Shown: piece after piece, positions 16,630 to 27,973 of the stretch | Position numbering within the stretch: the first letter of the stretch is position 1 | Layout: each line of letters opens with the position of its first letter | NCBI GenBank assembly: GCA_902786745.1 | Contig: CADADR010000002.1 | Location: 359,397 to 423,396 of the forward strand | From: an uncultured Bacteroidia bacterium | GTDB lineage: Bacteria > Bacteroidota > Bacteroidia > Bacteroidales > F082 | Length of the DNA stretch: 64,000 nt | Reading direction: 5' to 3' | Notes under the pieces: generated by a model | What the model saw: the letters and a program-made list of their open reading frames with translations, nothing else | Told to the model about the DNA's origin: nothing | Database searches by the model: none | Position numbers and translations under genes: made by a program

Positions 16630-17381
16630 ACGAAGTGCTCCATACCACGAACCTACTCATAGGCTACAAAGGCCAAGCCTTGATGCCCGCCATCGACGTG
16701 AGCCTCAACGAAGGCGACATCGTGGCCTTGGCGGGTCCCAACGGTTCAGGCAAGACGACATTGTTCAAGACACTTTCGGCCAGCATCAAGCCCGTCGGCG
16801 GCGAAGTCAAGTTGTTTGGGAAAGACTTGCGCGACTACTCCCCCACCGAGCGTAGTTCCCTTTTCAGCATCGTGCTCACCGAGAAGCCCGATGACCTCTT
16901 CCTGAAGGTCTTCGACATCGTGGCCGCCGGTCGCTATCCCCACCTTGGCCTCTTAGCCAAGCTGAAAGCCGAAGACGAACAAATCATCTACGACAGTCTG
17001 GAAACCGTCGGCATCAGCCATTTGGTCAACCGAAACTTCGTATCATTAAGCGACGGCGAACAACAGAAAGTGATGATTGCCAAGGCCTTGGTGCAAGACA
17101 CGCCCCTCATCTTTATGGACGAACCCGCCGCCTTCCTCGACTATCCGAGCAAAATCGAGTTGGTGAACATCATGCACAAGCTCTCGCGCGAGAAAAAGAA
17201 AACCATCCTCTTCAGCAGCCATGATCTTGACCTTCTGCTCCGCCATGCCGATGTTATGTGGGTCGTCGCGCCCCAACAGCCTTTGCGCCAAGGTACGCCT
17301 AAAGAATTGGTTGAGCAAGGAATTATTGATGAGTATTTTAAGCCGATTGTGGCTAAGGATGAGTTTTTCTGGATGAAATAG
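16626..17381 (+). CDS. FecE/BtuD-type ABC importer ATPase
   Basis: 251 residues from ATG 16626, which overlaps the permease stop (ATGA). Walker A is GPNGSGKTT, the signature is LSDGEQQ (a variant of LSGGQ), Walker B is LIFMDEPAAFLD, and the H-loop is FSSHDLDLL. It powers import through the FecCD permease: iron complex, heme or cobalamin. The short C-terminal tail (EYFKPIVAKDEFFWMK) is typical of the small Bacteroidota members of this family. The 5' codons between 16593 and 16626 are an artefact of the open frame and overlap the permease gene. Confidence 0.9.
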   Translation: MNEVLHTTNLLIGYKGQALMPAIDVSLNEGDIVALAGPNGSGKTTLFKTLSASIKPVGGEVKLFGKDLRDYSPTERSSLFSIVLTEKPDDLFLKVFDIVAAGRYPHLGLLAKLKAEDEQIIYDSLETVGISHLVNRNFVSLSDGEQQKVMIAKALVQDTPLIFMDEPAAFLDYPSKIELVNIMHKLSREKKKTILFSSHDLDLLLRHADVMWVVAPQQPLRQGTPKELVEQGIIDEYFKPIVAKDEFFWMK

Positions 17382-17403
17382 ACTCACTTTTTCTGCTTTT
17401 TTG

Positions 17404-17411
17404 TAATTTTG
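17404..17411 (+). promoter_or_regulatory. Bacteroidota -7 box for typA
   Basis: TAATTTTGC matches TAnnTTTGC, 33 bases before the typA ATG. Confidence 0.6.
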
Positions 17412-17443
17412 CACCTTCAATTATTGCAGCAAATTTTACTAAA

Positions 17444-19258
17444 ATGCAGAATATCAGAAATATAGCGATTATCGCTCACGTTGACCACGGCAAGACCACC
17501 CTCGTGGACCGTATTCTTTACCAATCACAACTCTTCAAGGAATCGGACGAAGCCCCTGGCCAACTCATTTTGGACAACAACGACCTCGAACGCGAACGCG
17601 GCATCACCATTCTTTCGAAAAATGTTTCCGTTCGTTATAAGGACGTCAAAATCAATATCATCGACACTCCCGGCCACGCCGACTTTGGCGGTGAGGTGGA
17701 GCGCGTGCTTAACATGGCCGACGGCGTGCTGCTGCTCGTCGACGCTTTCGAAGGCCCCATGCCGCAAACCCGTTTCGTGCTGCAAAAGGCCATCGAGTTG
17801 GGTTTGAAGCCCATCGTGGTCATCAACAAAGTCGATAAACCCAACTGCCGTCCCGACGAGGTACAAGAGGCTGTCTTCGACCTGATGTTCAACCTCGGTG
17901 CGACTGAAGACCAGCTGGACTTCCCCACCGTCTATGGTTCCTCGAAGCAAGGCTGGATGTCGGACGACTGGAACAACGTCACCGACAACGTTTCTTACCT
18001 CTTGGACGTCATTATCGACACCATCCCGCCCGCGAAGTACGAGGAAGGCACACCACAGATGCTGATCACCTCTTTGGATTACAGCTCCTATGTGGGCCGT
18101 ATCGCCGTGGGTCGTCTGAAGCGCGGCACCCTGCAAGCTGGACAGAACGTCTCATTGGTGAAACGCGACGGTTCCGTGACCAAGTCGACCATCAAGGAAC
18201 TCTACACCTTTGAAGGTCTGGGCAAGGAACGCACCAAGAAACCCGTAGAGGCTGGCGACATCATCGCACTGATGGGTATAGACGACTTCGAGATTGGCGA
18301 CACTGTGGCCGACTACGAGAACCCCGAGCCGCTGCCGCCCATCCATGTGGACGAGCCGACGATGAGCATGCTGTTCACCATCAACAACTCGCCGTTCTTC
18401 GGCAAGGAAGGCAAATACGTCACCTCGCGTCACCTGCGCGAACGCCTCTACAAGGAGACCGAGAAGAACCTCGCCTTGAAGGTGGAAGACACCGATTCGC
18501 CCGACTCGCTGATGGTCTACGGCCGTGGCATCCTGCACCTCAGCATCCTCGTCGAGACCATGCGTCGCGAGGGCTATGAGTTCCAGCTCGGTCAGCCCAA
18601 GGTCATCCTGAAATACATCGACGACGTGAAGTGCGAGCCTATCGAATGCCTCACCGTCCTCGTGCCCGAGGACTTCGCAGGCCGTGTCATCGAGCAGGTC
18701 AGCGCCCGCAAGGGTGAGATGACCCAAATGGAGCCTAAGGGCGACCGCATGTGCCTCGACTTCGACATCCCGTCGCGCGGTCTCATTGGTTTGAGAAACA
18801 CCCTGTTGACCGTCACCGAGGGTGAGGCCATCGTTTCGCACCGCTTCAAGGACTACGAGCCTTGGAAGGGCGAGATGCCCAGCCGTAACACCGGCGCTCT
18901 GATTTCGATGGAGACGGGCCAAGCCATCCCCTACGCCATCTGGAAGCTGCAGGACCGTGGCACCTTCTTCGTCAACCCGAATGAGGACGTCTATGCTGGC
19001 GAGGTCATCGGCGAGAACACGCGTTCGAACGACATCGTCATCAACGTGTGCAAGACCAAGCACCTCACCAACGTGCGTGCCTCGGGCAGCGACGAGGCCA
19101 TCCGCCTTATCCCGCCCGTTCGTTTCTCGCTGGAGGAATACATGGAGTACATCCGCGACGACGAGTACCTCGAGGTGACGCCCAAGAGCCTGCGTCTGCG
19201 CAAGATCATCCTTGACGAGTTGGAGCGCAAACGTGCCTCACGTCGTGGTGAAGAATGA
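17444..19258 (+). CDS. typA: Translational GTPase TypA/BipA
   Basis: 604 residues, full length. G1 is [10 protein letters not shown]2 lies in RERGITI, G3 is DTPGHADFG, and G4 is NKVDK. Elongation-factor domains II, III and V follow, then the TypA-specific C-terminal domain with [15 protein letters not shown]. TypA binds 70S ribosomes and 30S assembly intermediates and affects stress and low-temperature growth. It has its own promoter and is followed by a clear terminator. Confidence 0.96.
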   Translation: MQNIRNIAIIAHVDHGKTTLVDRILYQSQLFKESDEAPGQLILDNNDLERERGITILSKNVSVRYKDVKINIIDTPGHADFGGEVERVLNMADGVLLLVDAFEGPMPQTRFVLQKAIELGLKPIVVINKVDKPNCRPDEVQEAVFDLMFNLGATEDQLDFPTVYGSSKQGWMSDDWNNVTDNVSYLLDVIIDTIPPAKYEEGTPQMLITSLDYSSYVGRIAVGRLKRGTLQAGQNVSLVKRDGSVTKSTIKELYTFEGLGKERTKKPVEAGDIIALMGIDDFEIGDTVADYENPEPLPPIHVDEPTMSMLFTINNSPFFGKEGKYVTSRHLRERLYKETEKNLALKVEDTDSPDSLMVYGRGILHLSILVETMRREGYEFQLGQPKVILKYIDDVKCEPIECLTVLVPEDFAGRVIEQVSARKGEMTQMEPKGDRMCLDFDIPSRGLIGLRNTLLTVTEGEAIVSHRFKDYEPWKGEMPSRNTGALISMETGQAIPYAIWKLQDRGTFFVNPNEDVYAGEVIGENTRSNDIVINVCKTKHLTNVRASGSDEAIRLIPPVRFSLEEYMEYIRDDEYLEVTPKSLRLRKIILDELERKRASRRGEE

Positions 19259-19278
19259 TCCTTGAAAAATAATTCCTA

Positions 19279-19308
19279 AAAGTCGGGCAATATGTCCGAC
19301 TTTTTTTG
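19279..19308 (+). terminator. Rho-independent terminator after typA
   Basis: AAGTCGG and CCGACTT pair around an 8-9 base loop and run straight into seven T residues. Confidence 0.8.
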
Positions 19309-19402
19309 TATTATTGCACCATTGTAGAGCCTATAACGAGCGGGCTCGGTCAAATCTCATTTTTCTTTTTTCAAAAGTTTGAAAATCAAAACTATAAGCA
19401 AT

Positions 19403-19993
19403 ATGTCAAAACTCAAGAAAACCCTCATCATTCTCTTCGTCGCGGTGGGTCTCACCTCATGCGATGTGATCAATCAGATAGCACAGATGGCTAACTTCGC
19501 AAATTGTTCCTTCAATTTCAATAGTGTGAACCAGATCCAGATGCTCGGCGTCAACCTGAGCAAGGGCATGACGAAAAGCGACCTCAACGCCGCGCAGCTG
19601 CTCACCTTGGCCAACGCCGTCATCAAAAAGGAGCTGCCTGTGACATTCAATGTCAACCTCGACGTGAAGAACCCCAATGCCATCGCCGCTGCCATGTCGA
19701 AGATGGATTACATATTGACACTCAACGGCAAGCAGGTCGTCAGCACCACGCTGAGCAAAGCCATCAACGTGCCGGCCAACTCCACCAACACCGTGTCGAT
19801 CCCCATCACCACCGACCTGTTCCAGCTATTCAGCGGCGAGTCGGCCGATGCCATCATCAACTTGGCCTTCAAGTTGGCAGGTGCCAGCAGCGACCCCGTC
19901 AATGTGGGGCTTAAGGTGAAACCTTATATCACCATCAATAACCAACAGCTTGCCTACCCCGATTTCATTTCGATGAACAAGGTCCTGAATTGA
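19403..19993 (+). CDS. LEA type 2 family lipoprotein
   Basis: 196 residues from ATG 19403; the in-frame TTG at 19379 would disrupt the signal peptide. Signal MSKLKKTLIILFVAVGLTSC ends in a lipobox (LTSC, Cys20). The body matches the LEA-14/WHy beta-sandwich: FNVNLDVKNPN, MDYILTLNGKQVVSTTL, and VPANSTNTVSIPI. Such proteins are small envelope lipoproteins of unknown role in Bacteroidota, related to plant water-stress proteins. A weaker promoter match (TATTATTG at 19309-19316) precedes it. The next gene starts 22 bases downstream and is probably co-transcribed. Confidence 0.7.
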   Translation: MSKLKKTLIILFVAVGLTSCDVINQIAQMANFANCSFNFNSVNQIQMLGVNLSKGMTKSDLNAAQLLTLANAVIKKELPVTFNVNLDVKNPNAIAAAMSKMDYILTLNGKQVVSTTLSKAINVPANSTNTVSIPITTDLFQLFSGESADAIINLAFKLAGASSDPVNVGLKVKPYITINNQQLAYPDFISMNKVLN

Positions 19994-20015
19994 ACCGATA
20001 ACGCTTTTATTTTCA

Positions 20016-20777
20016 ATGGAGATTAGAGAACGACACTTCAGCATCGATCCGGGCGAAGGGAAGAAAATGGACGGATGTCCCTATTCCACCTTCGAAGACG
20101 GACGCGATGTGAAGGATTTTATCATACCACCCAAAGGCTACGTCTTTACTGGCTTCCGTTTCGACCCTAACGCCAGCAACCAGATCTACGACGGCAAACT
20201 CATTGCCGAATATACCAAAGAGCCGTTCAACGAGACACTCAGATCCAGCTTGTGGAAGGTGCTGCTTGCCTTGGCCGTCCTGGCCGTCATCGCAGGCATC
20301 GTGCTCCTTGCCGTCGGCGTGTTCAAAGGCCCCAAGACCAACCGTCCGGCCAAGACGCCTCAAACGGAGGTGATCGCCACCGACACCCTCGCTGAAGAGA
20401 CAACCTCCGTGGCAAAGGAAGAGCCCCAAAAGGTTGAAGAGCCCGTCGCCCCTGCCGAAGAGCCTGAGGCAGAGCCCACGCCTGAGGTGAAAGAAGAAGA
20501 AAAGCCTGTCGCCGCAACGCCTGCCACCCCGTTCCAAAAGGAATTCTGGGATATGATCCACAGACGTGAGGTGCGCATGGATCCGTACGACAGCCTCTAC
20601 AAGGCCAACCGCAACCAGGTGGAAGGCGAAGAATACGACTATCTGCGCTTCATCATCCTGAAGGACTTCCCCTCCTTCAAAGAATGGAGCGGCAAGCTGC
20701 GCAACATCTCCCCGTCGGATGCCGAACAGATTCAAGACATCAGCACGTTGAAGGAGAAGATCAAAGCAACAGAATAA
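20016..20777 (+). CDS. Single-pass membrane protein of unknown function with acidic Pro/Glu linker
   Basis: 253 residues. Residues 1-75 form a soluble N-terminal part (IPPKGYVFTGFRFDPNASNQ) with no recognised family. One TM segment is at about 77-103 (LLALAVLAVIAGIVLLAVGV). It is followed by a long acidic, Pro/Glu/Ala-rich linker (about 112-168, with EEPEAEPTPEVKEEEK), and a helical C-terminal part (about 170-253, EFWDMIHRREVRMDPYDSLY). With no signal peptide and one TM, the N-terminus is probably cytoplasmic and the tail periplasmic. It lies between the LEA lipoprotein and gcvP with short gaps (22 and 33 bases). No function assigned. Confidence 0.65.
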   Translation: MEIRERHFSIDPGEGKKMDGCPYSTFEDGRDVKDFIIPPKGYVFTGFRFDPNASNQIYDGKLIAEYTKEPFNETLRSSLWKVLLALAVLAVIAGIVLLAVGVFKGPKTNRPAKTPQTEVIATDTLAEETTSVAKEEPQKVEEPVAPAEEPEAEPTPEVKEEEKPVAATPATPFQKEFWDMIHRREVRMDPYDSLYKANRNQVEGEEYDYLRFIILKDFPSFKEWSGKLRNISPSDAEQIQDISTLKEKIKATE

Positions 20778-20810
20778 TATCATCATACAAAAACAAAAAC
20801 ATTTCAAGAA

Positions 20811-23675
<2,865 letters not shown>

Positions 23676-23702
23676 TTTGGTTCACGCAGAACACGCAGAA
23701 TG

Positions 23703-23735
23703 AAAAAATCGCAGCCTTCGGGTTGCGATTTTTTC
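23703..23735. terminator. Bidirectional terminator between gcvP and the S4 gene
   Basis: AATCGCAGCC-TTCG-GGTTGCGATT forms a 10-bp stem (one G-T wobble) with a TTCG tetraloop, flanked by six A on the left and six T on the right. It therefore serves both the rightward gcvP transcript and the leftward S4/DUF368 transcript. Confidence 0.8.
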
Positions 23736-23741
23736 GTTTTG

Positions 23742-23984
23742 TCATTCTCCTTGATAATCGACCAAAATCTCGTAATTCTCAAAGACGATCACTTCTCCAG
23801 CGGTGATCTTCGCCCGCTTACGGGTCTCCACCTCGCCGTTGCGGAGCACCATGCCCGCCGTGACGACCTCTTGGGCCTCAGCGCCGGAATACACCACATC
23901 GCAGGCCTTCAGCAATGAAATCAGCGGAATAAAGTCCTCACCTTCACGAAGCGTGAAAAGGATTCTGTTGAGCTTTTTTGCCAT
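23742..23984 (-). CDS. S4-domain RNA-binding protein, YbcJ/YaaA type
   Basis: 80 residues, a lone S4 fold: FIPLISLLKACDVVYSGAEA, then GMVLRNGEVETRKRAKITAG and the closing EVIVFENYEI. This is the small YbcJ/YaaA-like group, which binds structured RNA; the RNA target is unknown. It starts 1 base downstream of the DUF368 stop and is the second gene of that minus-strand unit. Confidence 0.82.
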   Translation of the reverse strand: MAKKLNRILFTLREGEDFIPLISLLKACDVVYSGAEAQEVVTAGMVLRNGEVETRKRAKITAGEVIVFENYEILVDYQGE

Positions 23985-23985
23985 A

Positions 23986-24930
23986 TCAATTTGATTTAGG
24001 GATTTGCAATCGTTCAGCCTGCTTCCTCTCGGTATGCCTTGCCATCAGTTCCAACAGATACACCGACAGGCCACCCAAAACCGCCATCACAACAGCAATG
24101 AGCAACTCAGTGTTCCAATTCGGGAGGTGAAACACATAATCCATCATGTCGGCAGTGGGTTCCTTCCACGGATACACCACAGGCAGACTGCCCAGCATGA
24201 AGCCAGCCAACACCGACAAGGTGGAATCGCGGTAGTCGCGCATGAGCCACGAAAGCAAGTGGGAAAACGAGACAATACTCACGATCGAGCCTAACAAGAA
24301 CGGCAATAGAATCCTGGCACCATGCAAGAAAGTCGAAGCCTTGGTCAAGGCAGGAATCGCCTCAGTGACAATCAGTTCGTAGTTACCCATAAGCAACATG
24401 AGATGAGAGCCCGAAACCCCAGGCACCACCATGCCCGTAGCTCCGACAATACCACAAAGGAAAAGGTAGAAGAAATTATCGTTTGAATAGGGATTCGACT
24501 TGACGGACAAGACAAATGAAACCGCAAAGCCCAACAAAAGCAACGCTATGTTCTTGAAATTCACCTTCTCGATACGCTTCATCACATACACCACCGACGC
24601 AATAATCAACCCGATGAAAAACGACCAAGTGTACACCTCATAAGAAACAAGGGTTTTCTTTAAAAAGATAGACGTCAGCACCATTCCCACCAAAAGTCCC
24701 AACACAATGGTCACCAAGAACTTGAAATCAGTACGGCGAGCAAACTCCCCGAATTGCCCCTTGTTCAAAAACTTGAAGTTCTTGTGATTCAGCGCCTTAA
24801 TAGCATTGACAAAGCGCTCGAATACGCCAAGTATCAGCGAAGCCGTACCACTCGACACGGGAAACACATTTACGGCTCCCATGATCATGCCTTTGATGAA
24901 ATCCTTTATCGAAAGCCACAATTCCAGCAT
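23986..24930 (-). CDS. DUF368 membrane protein, PopT-like polyprenyl-phosphate transporter
   Basis: 314 residues with eight or so TM segments. DUF368 hallmarks are two related motifs: MGAVNVFPVSSGTASLILGV near the N-terminus and GMVVPGVSGSHLMLLMGNYE in the second half. Work on DUF368 (PopT) in other bacteria shows that it helps return undecaprenyl phosphate across the cytoplasmic membrane for cell-wall and glycan synthesis; transfer to this protein is by family. A promoter box (TATCTTTG) lies on the minus strand at 24957-24964. The S4 protein gene follows directly. Confidence 0.85.
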   Translation of the reverse strand: MLELWLSIKDFIKGMIMGAVNVFPVSSGTASLILGVFERFVNAIKALNHKNFKFLNKGQFGEFARRTDFKFLVTIVLGLLVGMVLTSIFLKKTLVSYEVYTWSFFIGLIIASVVYVMKRIEKVNFKNIALLLLGFAVSFVLSVKSNPYSNDNFFYLFLCGIVGATGMVVPGVSGSHLMLLMGNYELIVTEAIPALTKASTFLHGARILLPFLLGSIVSIVSFSHLLSWLMRDYRDSTLSVLAGFMLGSLPVVYPWKEPTADMMDYVFHLPNWNTELLIAVVMAVLGGLSVYLLELMARHTERKQAERLQIPKSN

Positions 24931-24956
24931 AGCTAATGCACTTTATTTCAAAAACA

Positions 24957-24964
24957 CAAAGATA
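24957..24964 (-). promoter_or_regulatory. Bacteroidota -7 box for the DUF368/S4 unit
   Basis: The minus strand reads TATCTTTG, 26 bases before the DUF368 ATG. Confidence 0.6.
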
Positions 24965-25035
24965 CAACAAAAATTGCACCTAAAGGAAGATTTCTTGATT
25001 CTATTCAAAATGGAGCCAATTCATTGTAAATTTCT

Positions 25036-25043
25036 TATCTTTG
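25036..25043 (+). promoter_or_regulatory. Bacteroidota -7 box for the DUF493/acylphosphatase unit
   Basis: TATCTTTGC matches the consensus, 18 bases before the ATG at 25062. Confidence 0.65.
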
Positions 25044-25061
25044 CATCCATAAACGCAGATT

Positions 25062-25325
25062 ATGACAGAGAAAAAAGTCGACTATCCACAGAACTTCGAC
25101 ATCAAGCTGATCATCGCCGCTGAGATCGCCATGGAAGAGGCCAAGCGCAACATCAGCCGGGCCCTCAGCGAGAGCCAGACCGTGCACAGCTTCGTCAACG
25201 TGAGAAGCAGCGGCAAAGGCAACTACATCAGCTATTGCTACAACATCGACATCGAAAGCAAGGAGCACCTCGAGCGCACCTATGCCCTGCTCAGGACCAT
25301 ACCCGGACTCAAATTCGCCCTATGA
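25062..25325 (+). CDS. DUF493 (YbeD-like) small protein
   Basis: 87 residues. The second half matches the YbeD/DUF493 ferredoxin-like fold: SSGKGNYISYCYNIDIESKE then RTYALLRTIPGLKFAL, with the conserved S-x-KGNY segment. The fold resembles ACT regulatory domains; the function of the family is not settled. It overlaps the acylphosphatase gene by 4 bases (ATGA), so the two are translationally coupled. Confidence 0.8.
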   Translation: MTEKKVDYPQNFDIKLIIAAEIAMEEAKRNISRALSESQTVHSFVNVRSSGKGNYISYCYNIDIESKEHLERTYALLRTIPGLKFAL

Positions 25326-25600
25326 CAAAAGCCTATTCCATAAGAATCTACGGCCGGGTGTTCAACGTAGGCTTCCGCCGTTATGTGCACCGCTACGGGC
25401 TGCAATGCAACGTGACGGGCTATGTGGAGAACGACCATGCCGACGACTGTGTCCACATTGAAGCCGAAGGCGATGAAAAAGACCTCGACCGTTTCGCCCT
25501 GCTCTGCGGCGAAGGCACACCTTATTCATTTATCACCGACATGAAGATTGAGGCGCTTGAACCAACAGGGAAATATGATGATTTTCAAGAAATTAGATAA
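25322..25600 (+). CDS. Acylphosphatase
   Basis: 92 residues from ATG 25322, which overlaps the DUF493 stop. The acylphosphatase signature is present as GRVFNVGFRRYVHRYGLQ followed by VTGYVEN; the catalytic Arg (in GFRRY) and Asn (in YVEN) are kept. The normally invariant GRVQGVGFR reads GRVFNVGFR, so the phosphate-binding loop has two changes (QG to FN). The enzyme hydrolyses acyl phosphates such as acetyl or carbamoyl phosphate; the loop changes could alter activity. Confidence 0.85.
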   Translation: MTKAYSIRIYGRVFNVGFRRYVHRYGLQCNVTGYVENDHADDCVHIEAEGDEKDLDRFALLCGEGTPYSFITDMKIEALEPTGKYDDFQEIR

Positions 25601-25614
25601 CTTAATTTAATAGT

Positions 25615-25639
25615 CGGCCCTTCGACAAGCTTAGGGACC
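25615..25639. repeat. Dispersed palindromic repeat, copy 1 (intergenic)
   Basis: CGGCCCTTCGACAAGCTTAG followed by GGACC; the same element occurs at 43230-43270, 46412-46437 and, more diverged, at 47505-47529. The arms CGGCCCTT and AGGGACC(G) form a hairpin around CGACAAGCTT. Confidence 0.75.
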
Positions 25640-25649
25640 TCCGCCAAAC

Positions 25650-25677
25650 AACTGAACAACTGAACAACTGAACAACT
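25650..25677 (+). repeat. Short tandem repeat of AACTGAAC
   Basis: Three and a half copies of the 8-base unit AACTGAAC, followed by looser copies (AACTGACAACTG). It fills the gap between acylphosphatase and the exonuclease gene and leaves no recognisable promoter box there. Confidence 0.7.
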
Positions 25678-25694
25678 ATAAACTGACAACTGAT

Positions 25695-26399
25695 ATGATA
25701 GACTTCTCCAAAATCCTCTTCCTCGACATCGAGACCACATCGCAAGAGAAGGCATACGACCAACTCAACGAACGGATGCAGAAACTATGGGACAAGAAGG
25801 CCGAGCAACTCAACCGCGACAATCCCGAACTCAAGCCTTCCGACATCTATGACCGTGCCGCCATCTACGCGGAATTCGGCAAAATCGTATGCATCTCGGT
25901 AGGATTCTTCAACGGCAACCGTTTCCGTCTGAAGTCGTTCTACGGCCACGACGAAAAAGCCTTGCTCGACGACTTCGCCTACATGCTGAACCGTTACTAC
26001 GACTACCCCGATGCCCAGCTCTGCGCCCACAACGGAAAGGAATTCGACTTCCCCTACATCGCTCGCAGGATGCTCATCAACGGCATACAGATCCCCAAAG
26101 TACTACAGGTGGCAGGCAAGAAGCCTTGGGAGACCAACTTCATCGATACCATGGAGCTATGGAAATTTGGCGACTTCAAGAACTACACCTCCTTGGACCT
26201 GCTCTGCGCCATCCTCGACATCCCCACCCCGAAAGACGACATCAACGGCAGCGAAGTGGGACGCGTCTACTGGCAAGATAACGACCTTGAACGCATCAAG
26301 ACCTACTGTCAGAAGGACGTGCTGGCCATCGCCCAACTCATGCGCCGCTTCAACTACCTGCCCCTCATCACCGACGACTGCGTGGACTACACCAACTGA
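25695..26399 (+). CDS. PolB-like 3'-5' exonuclease (DnaQ fold)
   Basis: 234 residues. All three exonuclease motifs of the DEDDy/PolB exo2 group are seen: ExoI FLDIETTS, ExoII HNGKEFDFPYI, and ExoIII YCQKDVLAIAQL (Y-x3-D). It has no polymerase domain. The family is annotated as predicted 3'-5' exonuclease similar to PolB and should use two divalent metals to cut single-stranded 3' ends. The downstream Cas4-like nuclease gene starts 2 bases after its stop, so the two probably act together in repair or end processing. Confidence 0.85.
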   Translation: MIDFSKILFLDIETTSQEKAYDQLNERMQKLWDKKAEQLNRDNPELKPSDIYDRAAIYAEFGKIVCISVGFFNGNRFRLKSFYGHDEKALLDDFAYMLNRYYDYPDAQLCAHNGKEFDFPYIARRMLINGIQIPKVLQVAGKKPWETNFIDTMELWKFGDFKNYTSLDLLCAILDIPTPKDDINGSEVGRVYWQDNDLERIKTYCQKDVLAIAQLMRRFNYLPLITDDCVDYTN

Positions 26400-26401
26400 G
26401 C

Positions 26402-27865
26402 ATGCACATCCTCTCCAAATCCACCTATATCAAGGGCTTACAATGCGAGAAGGCATTGTACATGCAAAAGAAGCACCCCTATCTGCGCGACAAACTCAGC
26501 ATCGAGCAAAGGGCCAAGTTCCAACGCGGCACCGATGTCGGCGTGCTAGCCCATGAGGTCTTCCCTGGCGGCATCGACATGTCGCCCAACTCGCCCTCGC
26601 AGTTCCCCAAGAAGGCGCAAGAGACGATGGAGAACCTCAGCAACCCAGAAGTCAATGTGATGTATGAGGCTGTGTTTCAGTATAACGACACGCTCATCAT
26701 GCTCGACATACTGGTCCGCGATGGCGACCGTTGGTTGGCGGTGGAGGTGAAGAGCTCCCTGCGGCTCAGCGACACCTATTATAATGATGCCGCACTGCAG
26801 TATTATGTGTTGCACGGTTGCGGGGTGCCACTCAGCGACTTCCGCCTCATGTACCTCAACGGCGACTACGTGAAAGACGGCCCCATCGACGTGAAGCAGC
26901 TATTCAAGATGGAGTCGGTCATGGATTATGTCGTTGAGCGAGAGGCCTTTGTAGCGCAGAACGTGGAGCGATTGAAAGCAGTTGTGGCACTGCCCCATTC
27001 CCCCGTCGTCAACATCGGGACACAATGCCACAACCCCTACCCTTGTGACTTCCAGGGACATTGCTGGAAGCTCATCCCAAAAAACAGCTTCCTCTTCACC
27101 ACTGCGATGGACGACGAAGCCTTGTTCCAAAGCTATTTCAGCGGGATGAACACCAACGCTAAGATGCTTCAAGCATTGGATCCTGATTCAGAGGAAGCCC
27201 ATCAGATCGAGGCCTTGGAGACCAATTCGTATTACATTGATTATAAAACACTTTACGCATTAGCGCCACAACCCAAGCCCAAGTCGGTGGCTTTCTTGAA
27301 CCTGCTGCTCGACCGTCCCGCCGTGCCCGAACTCGACGGCACTCGGCCTTACGAGGAGATGATTTTGGCTTTTGCTTTGCAAGGAGAGCATGAGCAGGAC
27401 GCAGCCATAGATTCCATGCCGCCCACAGGCCCACGCAGGGATGACATGGCTGCTGACGGTTGCTTCGTTTGGGACTGCTTCGACGACCACAGCCGCTGGA
27501 AAGAAGCCATCGGTTTGCTCATCGAGAAACTCTCCCGTTACGAGCTCATCGTCTGCTTCACGCCCCAAAACCTCACCACCACCCTGCTCCGTCACGAGAT
27601 CATCCAGAACCAAAACGTAGGCTACAAAATTTTCAACCTCTACGAGGTGCTGCAAGAGGCCCATTTTTACCATCCGGCCATCAAACGGGGGCTCACATTG
27701 CAACGTCTTGAGACAGCACTTTTTGACGAGGCTAAACTCTTCGAACACAGCCGAATTCTCCTCGAAGCCACCAGCAACGACCTCATAGGTTATCAACAGG
27801 CACGCGAAGACTTAATCGCTGAGAATGAAGTCGTTGCAAATACTTATCAACATCTTTTCAAGTAG
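26402..27865 (+). CDS. DUF2779-type protein with Cas4-like Fe-S PD-(D/E)XK nuclease domain
   Basis: 487 residues. The N-terminal half has a RecB/Cas4-like core: MLDILVRDGDRWLAVEVKSS (D...ExK) followed by a QYYVLHG helix, a first Cys in IKGLQCEKALY and three clustered Cys in QCHNPYPCDFQGHC, the usual Fe-S signature of Cas4/AddB-type nucleases. The C-terminal half (about 280-487, SVAFLNLLLDRPAVPELDG, YEEMILAFALQGEHEQD) corresponds to DUF2779. No CRISPR array or other cas gene is visible, so this is a stand-alone repair- or defence-type nuclease. It is coupled to the PolB-like exonuclease upstream. Confidence 0.78.
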   Translation: MHILSKSTYIKGLQCEKALYMQKKHPYLRDKLSIEQRAKFQRGTDVGVLAHEVFPGGIDMSPNSPSQFPKKAQETMENLSNPEVNVMYEAVFQYNDTLIMLDILVRDGDRWLAVEVKSSLRLSDTYYNDAALQYYVLHGCGVPLSDFRLMYLNGDYVKDGPIDVKQLFKMESVMDYVVEREAFVAQNVERLKAVVALPHSPVVNIGTQCHNPYPCDFQGHCWKLIPKNSFLFTTAMDDEALFQSYFSGMNTNAKMLQALDPDSEEAHQIEALETNSYYIDYKTLYALAPQPKPKSVAFLNLLLDRPAVPELDGTRPYEEMILAFALQGEHEQDAAIDSMPPTGPRRDDMAADGCFVWDCFDDHSRWKEAIGLLIEKLSRYELIVCFTPQNLTTTLLRHEIIQNQNVGYKIFNLYEVLQEAHFYHPAIKRGLTLQRLETALFDEAKLFEHSRILLEATSNDLIGYQQAREDLIAENEVVANTYQHLFK

Positions 27866-27911
27866 TTGATAACTTCCTTTGCTACTTCAAATGGGGTCGC
27901 GGAATAATCCG

Positions 27912-27919
27912 TATTTTTG
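27912..27919 (+). promoter_or_regulatory. Bacteroidota -7 box for dnaB
   Basis: TATTTTTGC matches the consensus, 54 bases before the dnaB ATG. Confidence 0.6.
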
Positions 27920-27973
27920 CCCTTTGAAATCGTAGATTAGACGAAGTCAAAACGAACAAAGAAATCCTTTTTT

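Noticed and set aside
26402..27865. Cas4 as part of a CRISPR system
   Set aside because: No array, no cas1/cas2, and the protein carries a DUF2779 half; it is a stand-alone nuclease.
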